Positions 17,025-26,509 of a DNA stretch of 64,000 nucleotides are shown in pieces. The notes below the pieces were generated by a model. It did not search any database and was not told the DNA's origin. It was given only the letters and a program-made list of their open reading frames with translations. The DNA lies in the NCBI RefSeq assembly GCF_001187535.1, contig NZ_LFIO01001780.1, forward strand, positions 1-64,000, in the 5' to 3' direction. Positions within the stretch are counted from its first letter, which is position 1, and each line of letters opens with the position of its first letter. The DNA comes from Rhizobium ecuadorense. Its GTDB lineage: Bacteria > Pseudomonadota > Alphaproteobacteria > Rhizobiales > Rhizobiaceae. The position numbers and the translations under genes are program-made.

Positions 17025-18620
17025 ATGGATCGATACGACTATATCATCATCGGGGCGGGCAGCGCCGGCTGCGTGCTTGCCAACCGGCTGTCGGCCGATG
17101 GCAGGAGCCGGGTGCTGCTGCTGGAGGCCGGCGGCAGCGACAATTACCACTGGATCCATATCCCTGTCGGTTATCTCTATTGCATCAACAATCCGCGCAC
17201 CGACTGGTGTTTCACCACGGCGCCGGAAGCCGGACTGAACGGCCGGGCGCTCAGCTATCCGCGCGGCAAGGTGCTCGGCGGCTCCTCCTCGATCAACGGC
17301 ATGATCTATATGCGCGGCCAGGCGCGCGATTACGATCTCTGGCGGCAGATGGGCTGCAGCGGCTGGGGCTGGGACGATGTTCTGCCCTTCTTCCGCAGGT
17401 CCGAGGATTTTTATCGCGGCGAAGACGAGATGCATGGCGCCGGCGGCGAATGGCGCATCGAGAAGGCGCGGGTGCGCTGGGCCGTGCTCGATGCCTTCCA
17501 GCAGGCGGCGAGAGAAGCGGGCATTCCGGAGACGGCGGATTTCAACCGCGGCAGCAACGAAGGCTCCGGCTATTTCGACGTCAACCAGCGTTCCGGCATT
17601 CGCTGGAACACCTCGAAGGCCTTCCTGCGCCCGGCGATGAAGCGCTCCAACCTGACCGTTCTGACCAAGGCGCAGGTGCGTCGGCTGCTGGTGGAGGAGG
17701 GGGCGGTTGCCGGCGTCGAGTTCCAGCATGGCGGCGTGGCGAAACGCGCCTATGCCGGCAAGGAAACCATCCTTTCCGCCGGTTCGATCGGCTCGCCGCA
17801 TATTCTGGAACTCTCCGGCATCGGCAAGGGCGAGGTTCTCCGCCAGGCGGGTGTCGATGTCGTCACCGAGGTGAAGGGTGTGGGCGAAAACCTGCAGGAT
17901 CATCTGCAGCTGCGGCTCGCCTATAAGGTGACGGGTGTCCCGACGCTGAACGAGAAGGCGACCAAGCTGATCGGCAAGGCGGCGATCGGGCTCGAATATC
18001 TCGTTCGCCGCTCCGGACCGATGGCGATGGCGCCGAGCCAACTCGGCATCTTCACCCGCTCCGGCCCGGACCGGGAAACGCCCGACCTGCAATATCACGT
18101 GCAGCCGGTCTCGCTGGAGAAGTTCGGCGATCCCGTCCATCCTTTCCCGGCGATCACCGCGAGTGTCTGCAATCTGAGGCCGGAAAGCCGCGGCTCGGTG
18201 CATCTGTCGAGCCCGGATTTCGCCGCGCAGCCGACGATCAGCCCGAAATATCTCTCGACACAGCGCGATCGTGACATAGCTGTCCGTTCGATACGGTTGA
18301 CGCGCAGGATCGTCGCGCAGCCTTCCTTCGCGAGGTTCCGGCCGGAGGAATTCAAGCCGGGGCCCGACTATCGGACCGAGGCCGATCTGGAGCGGGCGGC
18401 GGGCGAAATCGGCACGACGATTTTCCATCCGGTGGGTACCTGCCGCATGGGCGCCGACCGGGACAGCGTCGTCGATCCGCGGCTGAAACTCAGGGCGCTC
18501 GGCAAGCTCAGGATCGCCGACGCTTCGGTGATGCCGTCGATCACCTCGGGCAACACCAATTCGCCGACGATCATGATCGCCGAAAAGGCGGCGGCGATGA
18601 TCCTCGAAGACAATCGATAG
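17025..18620 (+). CDS. GMC family FAD-dependent oxidoreductase, choline-dehydrogenase-like
   Basis: This 531-residue flavoenzyme begins MDRYDYIIIGAGSAGCVLAN (FAD motif); a GTG at 17016 is an alternative start. Both GMC signatures occur: GKVLGGSSSINGMIYMRG and AGSIGSPHILELSGIG. The active-site histidine lies in FHPVGTCRMG and the C-terminal pair residue in SGNTNSPTIMIAEKAA. GMC dehydrogenases oxidise primary or secondary alcohols. It follows the transporter genes after 67 bp, so it probably acts on the imported compound. No aldehyde dehydrogenase is linked, so this is probably not the glycine-betaine pathway. Confidence 0.88.
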   Translation: MDRYDYIIIGAGSAGCVLANRLSADGRSRVLLLEAGGSDNYHWIHIPVGYLYCINNPRTDWCFTTAPEAGLNGRALSYPRGKVLGGSSSINGMIYMRGQARDYDLWRQMGCSGWGWDDVLPFFRRSEDFYRGEDEMHGAGGEWRIEKARVRWAVLDAFQQAAREAGIPETADFNRGSNEGSGYFDVNQRSGIRWNTSKAFLRPAMKRSNLTVLTKAQVRRLLVEEGAVAGVEFQHGGVAKRAYAGKETILSAGSIGSPHILELSGIGKGEVLRQAGVDVVTEVKGVGENLQDHLQLRLAYKVTGVPTLNEKATKLIGKAAIGLEYLVRRSGPMAMAPSQLGIFTRSGPDRETPDLQYHVQPVSLEKFGDPVHPFPAITASVCNLRPESRGSVHLSSPDFAAQPTISPKYLSTQRDRDIAVRSIRLTRRIVAQPSFARFRPEEFKPGPDYRTEADLERAAGEIGTTIFHPVGTCRMGADRDSVVDPRLKLRALGKLRIADASVMPSITSGNTNSPTIMIAEKAAAMILEDNR

Positions 18621-18629
18621 GAGAAGACC

Positions 18630-19511
18630 ATGGCAAGGATCGCATTCATCGGGCTTGGCAATATGGGCGGGCCGATGGCGGCCAATCTCGTCAAAGCAGG
18701 TCACGAAGTCCTTGGCTTCGATCTCGCCGCTCCCGTGCTGAAGGCGGCCGAGGCGAGCGGCGTCAAGCCGGCAAGCCATGCCAGCCAGGCGGTCAAGGAC
18801 GCAGAAATCGTCATCACGATGCTGCCGCAGGGCCGGCACGTGCTGACGGCCTGGACCGATATTCTGCAGACCGCCGCGCAGGACACGCTGGTCATCGATT
18901 GCTCGACAATCGATGTCGACAGCAGCCGCAAGGCGCATGAGATGGCCAAGGCCGCAAGCTGCCTGTCGCTCGATGCGCCCGTCTCCGGCGGCACCGGCGG
19001 GGCGACCGCCGGCACCCTGACCTTCATGGCGGGCGGTTCGGACGAGGCCTTCGCCAGGGCGAAACCGATCCTTGAGGCGATGGGCAAAAAGATCGTCCAT
19101 TGCGGCGAAGCCGGCGCCGGCCAGGCGGCGAAGATCTGCAACAACATGATCCTCGGCATCTCGATGGTCGGCGTCTGCGAGGCCTTCGTGCTCGCCGAAA
19201 AACTCGGCCTCTCGCACCAGGCGCTGTTCGACGTCGCCTCGACCTCCTCCGGCCAGTGCTGGGCGATCAATACCTATTGCCCGGTGCCCGGACCGGTCCC
19301 GACCTCGCCGGCCAACAACGGCTACAAACCCGGTTTCGCCGCCGCACTGATGCTGAAGGATCTGAGGCTTTCGCAGGAGGCGGCGCTGGCGAGCGGCGCG
19401 TCGACGCCGATGGGTGCGGAAGCGGCCCAGCTTTTTGCGCTCTTCGAAAAGCAGGGTAACGGCGGCAGGGATTTTTCCGCCATCATCGAGATGTTCCGCG
19501 AAAAGCCGTAG
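18630..19511 (+). CDS. 3-hydroxyisobutyrate dehydrogenase family protein
   Basis: The 293-residue beta-hydroxyacid dehydrogenase has the N-terminal signature IAFIGLGNMGGPMAANLVKAG, the substrate-binding DAPVSGGTGGATAGTLT and the catalytic lysine in GAGQAAKICNNMILG. Length and motifs match MmsB, which oxidises 3-hydroxyisobutyrate in valine breakdown; tartronate semialdehyde reductases are close relatives. No valine-pathway partner is linked. It ends the operon 9 bp after the GMC gene, suggesting a second oxidation step on the same substrate. Confidence 0.85.
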   Translation: MARIAFIGLGNMGGPMAANLVKAGHEVLGFDLAAPVLKAAEASGVKPASHASQAVKDAEIVITMLPQGRHVLTAWTDILQTAAQDTLVIDCSTIDVDSSRKAHEMAKAASCLSLDAPVSGGTGGATAGTLTFMAGGSDEAFARAKPILEAMGKKIVHCGEAGAGQAAKICNNMILGISMVGVCEAFVLAEKLGLSHQALFDVASTSSGQCWAINTYCPVPGPVPTSPANNGYKPGFAAALMLKDLRLSQEAALASGASTPMGAEAAQLFALFEKQGNGGRDFSAIIEMFREKP

Positions 19512-19518
19512 GCGGTAC

Positions 19519-20298
19519 CTATAGGAGATAGCTGACCGGCTCGTTGCGCACCGGATGGGGAAAGACGCCCATGCCGACGCCGAAAATCGAATGCAGCGTG
19601 TCGGCCTGCATGATCTCGGCGGGCGTGCCTTCGGCGGTGATCCGGCCGCGGTTGAGCGCGACGATCGCATCGCAATAGCGTGCGGCGAGATTGATGTCGT
19701 GCAGCACGATGATGACGGTCAGCCCGCGTTCGTGGCTGAGCTCCTGCACCAATGAGAGGACGCTTGCCTGATGGGCGAGGTCGAGCGCCGACGTCGGCTC
19801 GTCCAGCAACAGGCAGCGGGCGTCCTGGGCGAGCATCATGGCGATCCAGGCGCGCTGACGCTCGCCGCCGGACATGTTGGCGACGAGGCGATCGGCAAAA
19901 TTCTCGAGCTCGGTGCGGACGATCGCCTCCTCGACCTTGTTGCGATCGGTCGCGGTGAAGCGGCCGAGCGTGCCGTGCCAGGGAAAACGGCCGAGCGCCA
20001 CCAGTTCGCGCACGGTCATGCCGTCGGTCGCCGGCGTGAACTGCGGCATGTAGGCGAGGTGCCGGGCAAATTCGCGGGCACCCCAATCACCCGCCGGCTT
20101 GCCGTTGAAGGTGATGGCGCCGCACTTCGGCGCGACCTGGCGGGCGATGATCTTCAAAAGCGTGCTTTTGCCGGAGCCGTTCGGCCCCACTAGACCGTAG
20201 ATGCGGCCCTGCTCGAGCGTCAAGTCGATGCCATGCAGGATGGATTTCGGCCCGATGGCATATTCGATTCCCGACAGGGCGAGGAAAGGCGAAGGCAT
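19519..20298 (-). CDS. Orphan ABC ATPase of the iron-siderophore/B12 type
   Basis: The start at 20298 follows GGAGCAG and gives 259 residues. Walker A GPNGSGKSTLLKII, signature MSGGERQRAWIAMMLAQD, Walker B CLLLDEPTSALD and H-loop HDINLAARYCDAI place it with FecE/FepC ATPases. No siderophore-binding protein, permease or receptor gene is nearby and no Fur-like box was seen. It must work with permeases encoded elsewhere, or is a relic. It is convergent with the dehydrogenase gene, with 7 bp between stop codons. Confidence 0.85.
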   Translation of the reverse strand: MPSPFLALSGIEYAIGPKSILHGIDLTLEQGRIYGLVGPNGSGKSTLLKIIARQVAPKCGAITFNGKPAGDWGAREFARHLAYMPQFTPATDGMTVRELVALGRFPWHGTLGRFTATDRNKVEEAIVRTELENFADRLVANMSGGERQRAWIAMMLAQDARCLLLDEPTSALDLAHQASVLSLVQELSHERGLTVIIVLHDINLAARYCDAIVALNRGRITAEGTPAEIMQADTLHSIFGVGMGVFPHPVRNEPVSYLL

Positions 20299-20332
20299 GA
20301 TCTGCTCCAGGTTCGGCGCTGCGAACGGGCTC

Positions 20333-20350
20333 GGGAGGGTGAACCCTCCC
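20333..20350. terminator. GC-rich hairpin between hydratase and orphan ATPase genes
   Basis: GGGAGGG and CCCTCCC are perfect 7-bp arms around TGAA. A short T-run follows only on the plus strand. On the minus strand, where both flanking genes are read, it has no T-tract, so termination is uncertain. Confidence 0.35.
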
Positions 20351-20396
20351 TTTCCCTGCAAAACTAAACCGGAATTGTCAACTTACGCTTCGGACA

Positions 20397-21155
20397 TTAA
20401 ACCCTCGACACGGAAAAGTGCAGTCGGCTGTCCCCGAACAGGATATCGATCTCGCCGGGTTCGGTCAGTTCGATCGCGCCGCTCAACGTGCCTGTGGTGA
20501 TCAGCGCGCCTGCCTTCAGCGATGTCTCGGGGCGCAGACCGTCATTGGCGTAATCGACAAGCCAGGTGAGGACGTCGCCCTTCGGATGCTGCGCCGGGCC
20601 GTCATAGATCGTGCGGCCGGCATGGGTAACCTTGAGCGGCGTGCCGCCGGCGGTATCGACCACGCTTTTGTCGAGCTTCGGGCCAAGCACATAGCCGCTA
20701 TTGCCGAGGCGGTCTGAAATAAACAGCAGAAAGGAGACGCTGCCACCTTCCTTGACGGCGCTGACCAGCAGCTCGGCGCCGAGATGGACGGCGGAGATCG
20801 CCTCGACGACCTCGGCGCGGCTATAGGGAGAGCCGGTGCGGATCTGCAGGTCCTTGCCGAGGCGCACGGCGATCTCGGTTTCGAATTTCAGGCCGGCATA
20901 CCAGGGAATGCTCGCGCCTGAGGCGGCTTCGGCATAGGGATGCAGCGGACCGGTGACCGCCTGACCCTCAGGCGAGACTGTCACTTTCCAGGCATTGCTG
21001 GAAATGCCGTCGGCCGCGGTCAGGAAATTCTGCGCCTCCATCGCCTGATGCAGATCGGCCGGCAGCGCGAAACTGCCGGTTTCTTCCTGCCTGCCGGCCT
21101 GGCGCAGGCTGTGAAGCCTGGCTGCGAGCCCGCGTGGATCGAATGCCTCTGTCAT
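20397..21155 (-). CDS. 2-keto-4-pentenoate hydratase / fumarylacetoacetate hydrolase family protein
   Basis: The 252-residue protein resembles 2-oxopent-4-enoate hydratases and oxalocrotonate decarboxylases. Conserved features are KFETEIAVRLGKDL (metal-binding glutamates), a central AVHLGAELLVS and the C-terminal GALITTGTLSGAIELTEPGEI, the analogue of TGTxxG. These enzymes act late in meta-cleavage of aromatics. No other meta-cleavage gene is near, so the substrate is unknown. It is transcribed alone, about 90 bp downstream of rhaK. Confidence 0.75.
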   Translation of the reverse strand: MTEAFDPRGLAARLHSLRQAGRQEETGSFALPADLHQAMEAQNFLTAADGISSNAWKVTVSPEGQAVTGPLHPYAEAASGASIPWYAGLKFETEIAVRLGKDLQIRTGSPYSRAEVVEAISAVHLGAELLVSAVKEGGSVSFLLFISDRLGNSGYVLGPKLDKSVVDTAGGTPLKVTHAGRTIYDGPAQHPKGDVLTWLVDYANDGLRPETSLKAGALITTGTLSGAIELTEPGEIDILFGDSRLHFSVSRV

Positions 21156-21244
21156 GCTGTCTCCTCGACTTGGTTTTCGAGGGGCACACTAACCGCAAGG
21201 CAGGAGCGAGCAAGACCGTTCTTGGGCCGTCTTTGGAAAAGCTC

Positions 21245-22624
21245 TTATTCCATCGCCGCGTACCAGCGATCGCGATAGACGGAAAGCCCCTCGATCTCGG
21301 ACGGCGGAACATGCGTCTCGGCGCCGGATATCGGCCGGATGCCGGTGAGAAGGGCAGCCCCCTGGCTTGTGCCGGTCGAGCCGGGAAGGGCCAGGACCTC
21401 GCGGCCGATGAGCGCTGCAAGCAGCTTCAGATAGGTCTCGTTGAGCGCAAAGGGACCCTCGACGATAACCGGGCCTTTGGCGCCGGTCAGTCCGAGGCAG
21501 GCATCGGTCATCAAAGCGAGATAGAGGCAGGCGGCGGCATGACGCTCCTCGCGGCTCGCCTCGTCGGCGCCGATCCAGCGGCTGGTCTTTCCGGGGAAGG
21601 GCCCGGAACCGGGGGCAATATTGGGCAGCAGCATCAAGCCCTTTTCGACGACTGGGCCGATCACCGCCTGGGCGGCTTTTTCATCGACGGGACCAATTTC
21701 GGCCGAAAGCATCTCGAATTCCCGCCCGCCCATGAAACGCGAGGAGGGAACGGCGCGACCATAGGCATCGACATTGGCGAGCGCATCGCGGCCCGGATCG
21801 AGATGATCGAGATCGCCGCCGACGCCGAAATTGATGACCCAGGTGCCGGTGGAGACGACGGCGAAAGGGGCCTGCCGATGGACGAGATGCGGCAGCAGCG
21901 AGGCGTTGGAATCGTGAATGCCGCAATAGACCGGCACCGGTGCGGCAAGGCCAAGCGCGGCGGCGATTTCGGGCAGGACCGGGCCGAGCGCATCGAAGGC
22001 GGACCGGATCGGCGCCATCAGATCGCGGATGCCGAGCTTGTCGACGAGCGAGGAATAGTCTGATGTTTTCGGGTTCCAGAGGTCGGTATGGCAGCCGAGC
22101 GAGGTCAGTTCATTGACGGCGACACCGGTCAGCCGCGCCGTCCAGTATTGCGCATAGGTGAGGATGGTTGCGACCCCAGCGAAGTCTTCCGGAAAGGCGC
22201 TCTTCTGGTAGTGCAGCTGCGCGCCGACATTGAGCCCCATCGCCAGGTGCGGCGAGAAGGTTTCGCCGAAGGAAGGACGCAAGGCAGTATAGGCATTGCG
22301 GATCGCTTCTGGGTATTCATGCTCGTAGTCGATCACGGGCATGGCGAGCGCACCGTCCCGGTCGAGCAGCGCGGCTGCGGCGCCATGGGTGGTGATCGAG
22401 ATGGCGTCGAAGCCGGGTTCCCGCGCAAGGCTCTTCAGCGCGTCGAGGGCGAAGGACCACAGAGCTTCGATATCATAATGCGGGTAGGGGCCGGTCTTGA
22501 TCGTGATGTTCGGCCGTTTCAGGACAGCGATCTCGGCGCCTGTCCCACTGTCGAGCACGACGACCTTGGCATTGGTCTTGCCGATGTCGAGAACGGCGAT
22601 GCGGCGATAGGAGGTTGCGGTCAT
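21245..22624 (-). CDS. rhaK: Rhamnulose kinase-like FGGY sugar kinase
   Basis: This 459-residue FGGY-like kinase begins TATSYRRIAVLDIGKTNAKV (ATPase phosphate-1 motif) and carries HDSNASLLPH in the middle. It matches RhaK of R. leguminosarum, the last gene of rhaRSTPQUK, which phosphorylates the rhamnose-derived sugar. From the literature on that species, RhaK is also needed for activity of the rhamnose ABC transporter and interacts with it. The start overlaps the rhaU stop (ATGA), so translation is coupled. Confidence 0.9.
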   Translation of the reverse strand: MTATSYRRIAVLDIGKTNAKVVVLDSGTGAEIAVLKRPNITIKTGPYPHYDIEALWSFALDALKSLAREPGFDAISITTHGAAAALLDRDGALAMPVIDYEHEYPEAIRNAYTALRPSFGETFSPHLAMGLNVGAQLHYQKSAFPEDFAGVATILTYAQYWTARLTGVAVNELTSLGCHTDLWNPKTSDYSSLVDKLGIRDLMAPIRSAFDALGPVLPEIAAALGLAAPVPVYCGIHDSNASLLPHLVHRQAPFAVVSTGTWVINFGVGGDLDHLDPGRDALANVDAYGRAVPSSRFMGGREFEMLSAEIGPVDEKAAQAVIGPVVEKGLMLLPNIAPGSGPFPGKTSRWIGADEASREERHAAACLYLALMTDACLGLTGAKGPVIVEGPFALNETYLKLLAALIGREVLALPGSTGTSQGAALLTGIRPISGAETHVPPSEIEGLSVYRDRWYAAME

Positions 22625-22941
22625 GGCATATGGAAGAGGGTGACGAGGTCGCTTTGAACCGGCGAATTATCCGGATTTACAGCCATGATATCGGCCATGT
22701 GAGCCCACCATTTTTTCATGACGGGATGCTCCGGCAGGCTTGCCATCGTGTGGTCGCCCGGCCGCGTCAGCACGCCGAACAGCGTGTTGGTGTCGCGGTC
22801 GAGATGAATGGAATAGTCGCTGGCGCCCGACTGGTGCAGGAGATCGACCAGTTCCGGCCAGATTTCGTCATGCCGCTTGCGGTATTCGGCTTCCATGCCG
22901 GGATTGAGCTGCATCTTGAAGGCGTGTTTTTCCAAGGTCAT
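22621..22941 (-). CDS. rhaU: L-rhamnose mutarotase
   Basis: The 106-residue protein has the RhaM/RhaU signature: MTLEKHAFKMQLNPGMEAEY, RHDEIWPELVDLL and a C-terminal half with VMKKWWAHMADIM. It interconverts alpha- and beta-L-rhamnose. In R. leguminosarum RhaU is a dimeric mutarotase within the transport operon. It overlaps rhaQ upstream and rhaK downstream by 4 bp each. Confidence 0.95.
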   Translation of the reverse strand: MTLEKHAFKMQLNPGMEAEYRKRHDEIWPELVDLLHQSGASDYSIHLDRDTNTLFGVLTRPGDHTMASLPEHPVMKKWWAHMADIMAVNPDNSPVQSDLVTLFHMP

Positions 22942-23948
22942 CGGGAGCTCATGAGCTTGATGCGACGGGCGATGATCGGGATGGCGATAGTGATAATCAG
23001 CAGCAGGCCAATGAAGATCGACATGACGATGCCGGGCACGTTCAAGAGGCCGAGGCCGAAGGTGACGAGGCCCATGACGAAGGCGGCGATGACGACGCCG
23101 CCGATCGTGCCGGAGCCGCCGAGGATCGAGATGCCGCCGAGCACGACCATGGTGACGACTTCGAGCTCCCAGCCTTGCGCGATCGACGGCCGGGTCGAGC
23201 CGAGGCGCGAGGTCAGGCAGACGGCGGCAACACCGCTCATGACGCCGGTCAGCAGGAAGAGGATGAATTTGACGCGCTCGACCGGGATGCCGGAGAAGCG
23301 GGCGGCGAAATCATTGTTGCCGATCGCATAGACCTGCCGGCCGAAATTCGTCGCATGCAGCAGGATGGCGAAGGCGATTGCCAGCACGAAGAACAGCACG
23401 AATTCGAAGGAGAATACCCAGAAGACATAGCCCTGGCCGAAATAGGCGAAATCAGCAGGGTATTTGCCATAGGCCTGGTCGCCGAGCACAATATAGGAAA
23501 TGCCGCGGAAAAGGCTCATCGTGCCAATGGTGACGACGATCGACGGCAGTTTCAGCACCGAGACCAGCACTCCGTTAAAGGTGCCGCAGGCAAGGCCGGT
23601 GCCGATGCCGATCAATACCAGGCCCGGCGTGCCGACGCCAAGCTGCGCTGCCGCCCCCATCGCCGTAGAGGCTAGCGCGATAATCGCGGCGACGGAGAGG
23701 TCGATCTCGCCCGAGATGACCAGCAGCGCCATGGCGAAGGCGATCATTGCCTTTTCGGTGAAGTTGAAAGTGGCGTCCGAGAGGTTCCAGGCATCGAGGA
23801 AATAGGGCGATGCCAGGGAATTGAAGACGAAGATCAGGACGGCGACGGCAAAGAGCAGGACTTCCCAGCTCGCGGCGATGCGGCGGAAGGGGGTGCCGAG
23901 CCGGTCGGGAATGATGCGCTTTTCGGGTGTTGAAGACATCATGCTCAT
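22938..23948 (-). CDS. rhaQ: Rhamnose ABC transporter permease RhaQ
   Basis: The 336-residue CUT2-type permease starts MSMMSSTPEKRIIPDRLG. It shows about ten membrane segments and the RbsC-like motifs GEIDLSVAAIIALAS and VLGGISILGGSGTIGGV. The ATG overlaps the rhaP stop by 4 bp. A longer open frame extends upstream into rhaP and is rejected because it reads an arginine-rich shadow. It pairs with RhaP as the rhamnose channel. Confidence 0.93.
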   Translation of the reverse strand: MSMMSSTPEKRIIPDRLGTPFRRIAASWEVLLFAVAVLIFVFNSLASPYFLDAWNLSDATFNFTEKAMIAFAMALLVISGEIDLSVAAIIALASTAMGAAAQLGVGTPGLVLIGIGTGLACGTFNGVLVSVLKLPSIVVTIGTMSLFRGISYIVLGDQAYGKYPADFAYFGQGYVFWVFSFEFVLFFVLAIAFAILLHATNFGRQVYAIGNNDFAARFSGIPVERVKFILFLLTGVMSGVAAVCLTSRLGSTRPSIAQGWELEVVTMVVLGGISILGGSGTIGGVVIAAFVMGLVTFGLGLLNVPGIVMSIFIGLLLIITIAIPIIARRIKLMSSR

Positions 23949-24934
23949 ACTGCGACCTCCGCTGCGGCGCGGTCGCGCAGGATGATGCGGCCGCGGTTGC
24001 GCTCGCGCCGGGCATTGAAGGCGACGGCGAGAATGATGACGGTTCCGGAGATCGCCATCTGGGTGAAGGGTGAGATGCCGATTACCGGCAGCGCATTCTT
24101 GATGACGCCGAGGAAGAGTGCGCCGAGCACGGTGCCGGCGACCGAGCCGACGCCGCCGGCAATCGAGATGCCGCCGATGACGCAGGCCGCGACGCTGTCG
24201 AGCTCGAAGCCGTTGGCGATATCGACATAGGCGACGGCATAACGCGACACCCAGAGATAGCTCGCCAGGCCGGCGAGCGCGCCCGAGAGCACGAAGGCCA
24301 GGAATTTCGTCCGGCCGGTATCGATGCCGGCATAGACGGCAGCCGTAGGATTGCCGCCGGTCGCATAGGCCGAGCGGCCGAACGGGCTGTAGCGCAGCAG
24401 CATGTACATCAGCGCGACGATGATGATCGCAACCCAGCTCAGCACCGGCAGGCCGAGGATCGGCGTGCGGGGGACAGCCAGGAAAGTCGGCGTCATCTGA
24501 TGGGCGTTCACCCAGGCGCCGCCCGAGAGCACGAAGGCCATGCCGCGATAGATGGTGAGCGTGCCGAGGGTCACGACGATCGGCGGGATTTCCAGCCGCC
24601 ACACGAGGAAGCCGTTGATAGCGCCGAGGGCGGCGCCGATCACGACCGCGGCGAGGATCAGCACGATCAGCGGCAGGCCCGGAAAGGCGGCGTTCATCAT
24701 CGCGATCGCCATGCCGGTAAAGGCAAGGTTGGCGGCAACCGAGAGGTCGATCGATTTCGTCAGGATAACCGTCATCTGGGCAAGGCCCAGAATGATGAGG
24801 ATCGCTGTGTCGTTGAAAATGCCGGCGAGATTATCCGGTGTCGCGAAATCGGCCGCCCGCGTCGAGAAGATGCCAATCATCAGCACGATGATGGCAAAGA
24901 GCAGGGTTTCGCGTTTTCTGATCAGTTTGGCCAT
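23945..24934 (-). CDS. rhaP: Rhamnose ABC transporter permease RhaP
   Basis: The 329-residue CUT2 permease starts MAKLIRKRETLL. GAGGTG lies 6 bases before this ATG; in-frame ATGs at 24940 and 24952 are alternatives. Membrane segments and the motifs KSIDLSVAANLAFTGM and CVIGGISIAGGVGSVAGTV match RbsC-type permeases. It follows rhaT within a few bases and is coupled to rhaQ. Confidence 0.92.
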   Translation of the reverse strand: MAKLIRKRETLLFAIIVLMIGIFSTRAADFATPDNLAGIFNDTAILIILGLAQMTVILTKSIDLSVAANLAFTGMAIAMMNAAFPGLPLIVLILAAVVIGAALGAINGFLVWRLEIPPIVVTLGTLTIYRGMAFVLSGGAWVNAHQMTPTFLAVPRTPILGLPVLSWVAIIIVALMYMLLRYSPFGRSAYATGGNPTAAVYAGIDTGRTKFLAFVLSGALAGLASYLWVSRYAVAYVDIANGFELDSVAACVIGGISIAGGVGSVAGTVLGALFLGVIKNALPVIGISPFTQMAISGTVIILAVAFNARRERNRGRIILRDRAAAEVAV

Positions 24935-24944
24935 GCCCATCACC

Positions 24945-26480
24945 TCATGCATTTCCGGTCGCCGCGCGCACCAGCGCTTCCGGCGAAAGCTGATCGCGCT
25001 CGAAGAGCCCAGCCGATAGGCCTTCCTTCATGACAAGCACACGGTCCGACATGCCGATGATTTCGGGCAGTTCGGAAGAGATCATGATGATGGAGAGGCC
25101 CTCGGCCGCAAGCTCGCTGATGAAGCCGTGGACGGCAGCCTTCGAGCCGATGTCGATGCCCTTTGTGGGTTCATCGAGGATGATGACCTTGGGCATGGTG
25201 GCGAGCCACTTGCCGATGACGACCTTCTGCTGGTTGCCGCCCGACAGCGTGCCGACCGGCACGGAGAGGGCGGCGGCGCGCAGATCCAGTCGCTCGGCAT
25301 ATTTGCGGGCGAGCGCGAATTCTTCCGCCGCCTGCAGGAAGCCCTTGCGCGAGGTCCGCGTCAGCGACGGCAGCGTCATGTTCTGATAGATCGGCATCGG
25401 CAGCGCCAGGCCGTGGCGGCCGCGCTCTTCCGGCACATAGACGATGCCGGCTTTGATCGCATCATGCGGCGAGTTGATCGAAATCTCCCGGCCTTCGAGC
25501 GTCAGCCGGCCGGAGAGCGGCCGGGTGATGCCGAAGAGCGACTGTGCGAGTTCCGACCGTCCGGCGCCGATCAGGCCGTAGATGCCGAGAATCTCACCCT
25601 TGCGCAGGGTCAGCGAAATATCGCGGAATTCGGTGCGGTGGCTGTATTTTTCCACTTCGAGCACCGGAGCGCCGATCGCCACGTCGATTTTCGGAAAGGC
25701 GTTCTCGACGTCGCGGCCGACCATCATGCGGACGATCTCGTCCTGCGGCGTTTCCTTGAGCCGGCCCTGGCCGATGGCGCGGCCGTCGCGGAAGACGACG
25801 AAATCGTCGGCGATCTCGTAAACCTCGTCGAACTTATGGCTGATGAAGAGGATCGCCTTGCCCTGTTCCTTCAGGCCGCGGACGATGCGGAAGAGATCGT
25901 CGATCTCCTTGCGGGAAAGGGCGGCCGTCGGCTCGTCCATGATGACGATGCGGGCCTCGATCGACAGAGCGCGGGCAATCGCCACCAGGTGGCGCTGCGC
26001 AATCGAGAGGTCTTTCAGCCGGATCGTCGGATCGATATTGCTTTCAAGCGCCGTCAGCAGCGTCTTCGAGCGGCTGTTCATCACCTGCCAGTCGATGGTG
26101 CGAAAGCGCGTGCGCGGCGCATGGCCGAGGAAGATGTTTTCGGCAACCGTCAGTTCGTCGAACAGCACGGTTTCCTGATGGATAGCGGTGACGCCGGCAT
26201 CGATCGCCGCCTGGGCGCTGGCGAAGGTCACTGTCCGGCCGTCGACCAGGATCTCGCCTTCGTTCGGCCGGTAGATGCCGGTCAGGATCTTGACGAGCGT
26301 CGATTTGCCGGCGCCGTTTTCGCCGATCAGTGCTGTCACCGTGCCGGGATGAAGGGCGATGCTGACATTGTCGAGCGCCTTCACGCCCGGAAAGATCTGG
26401 GAGATGCCGCGCATTTCCAGAATGGCGGGCGCATCGCCGGTTTTGCTGTCCGTGGCGGTTTGTTGGAAGGCGGCGTTCAT
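24945..26480 (-). CDS. rhaT: Rhamnose ABC transporter ATPase RhaT
   Basis: The 511-residue protein holds two ABC domains, as usual for CUT2 sugar importers. Domain 1 has Walker A GENGAGKSTLVKIL and Walker B IVIMDEPTAAL. Domain 2 has a degenerate Walker A (GLIGAGRSELAQSL), signature LSGGNQQKVVIGKWL and Walker B VIILDEPTKGID. This asymmetry is normal for RbsA relatives. A hairpin at 26510-26532 separates it from rhaS. Confidence 0.94.
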   Translation of the reverse strand: MNAAFQQTATDSKTGDAPAILEMRGISQIFPGVKALDNVSIALHPGTVTALIGENGAGKSTLVKILTGIYRPNEGEILVDGRTVTFASAQAAIDAGVTAIHQETVLFDELTVAENIFLGHAPRTRFRTIDWQVMNSRSKTLLTALESNIDPTIRLKDLSIAQRHLVAIARALSIEARIVIMDEPTAALSRKEIDDLFRIVRGLKEQGKAILFISHKFDEVYEIADDFVVFRDGRAIGQGRLKETPQDEIVRMMVGRDVENAFPKIDVAIGAPVLEVEKYSHRTEFRDISLTLRKGEILGIYGLIGAGRSELAQSLFGITRPLSGRLTLEGREISINSPHDAIKAGIVYVPEERGRHGLALPMPIYQNMTLPSLTRTSRKGFLQAAEEFALARKYAERLDLRAAALSVPVGTLSGGNQQKVVIGKWLATMPKVIILDEPTKGIDIGSKAAVHGFISELAAEGLSIIMISSELPEIIGMSDRVLVMKEGLSAGLFERDQLSPEALVRAATGNA

Positions 26481-26509
26481 CAGATTTCTACCAGTGTCGA
26501 ATGGGAAAT

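Noticed and set aside
16896..19670. 924-codon antisense frame opposite the GMC and dehydrogenase genes
   Set aside because: Low-complexity arginine/alanine-rich translation without motifs, while the opposite strand encodes two clear enzymes.
22938..24602. Apparent 554-residue permease
   Set aside because: The first 200 codons are an arginine-rich shadow of rhaP. RhaQ starts at 23948 with a normal length.
25100..25660. Degenerate second Walker A in RhaT, considered as a damaged ATPase
   Set aside because: This asymmetry is normal for two-domain sugar ATPases of the RbsA type.
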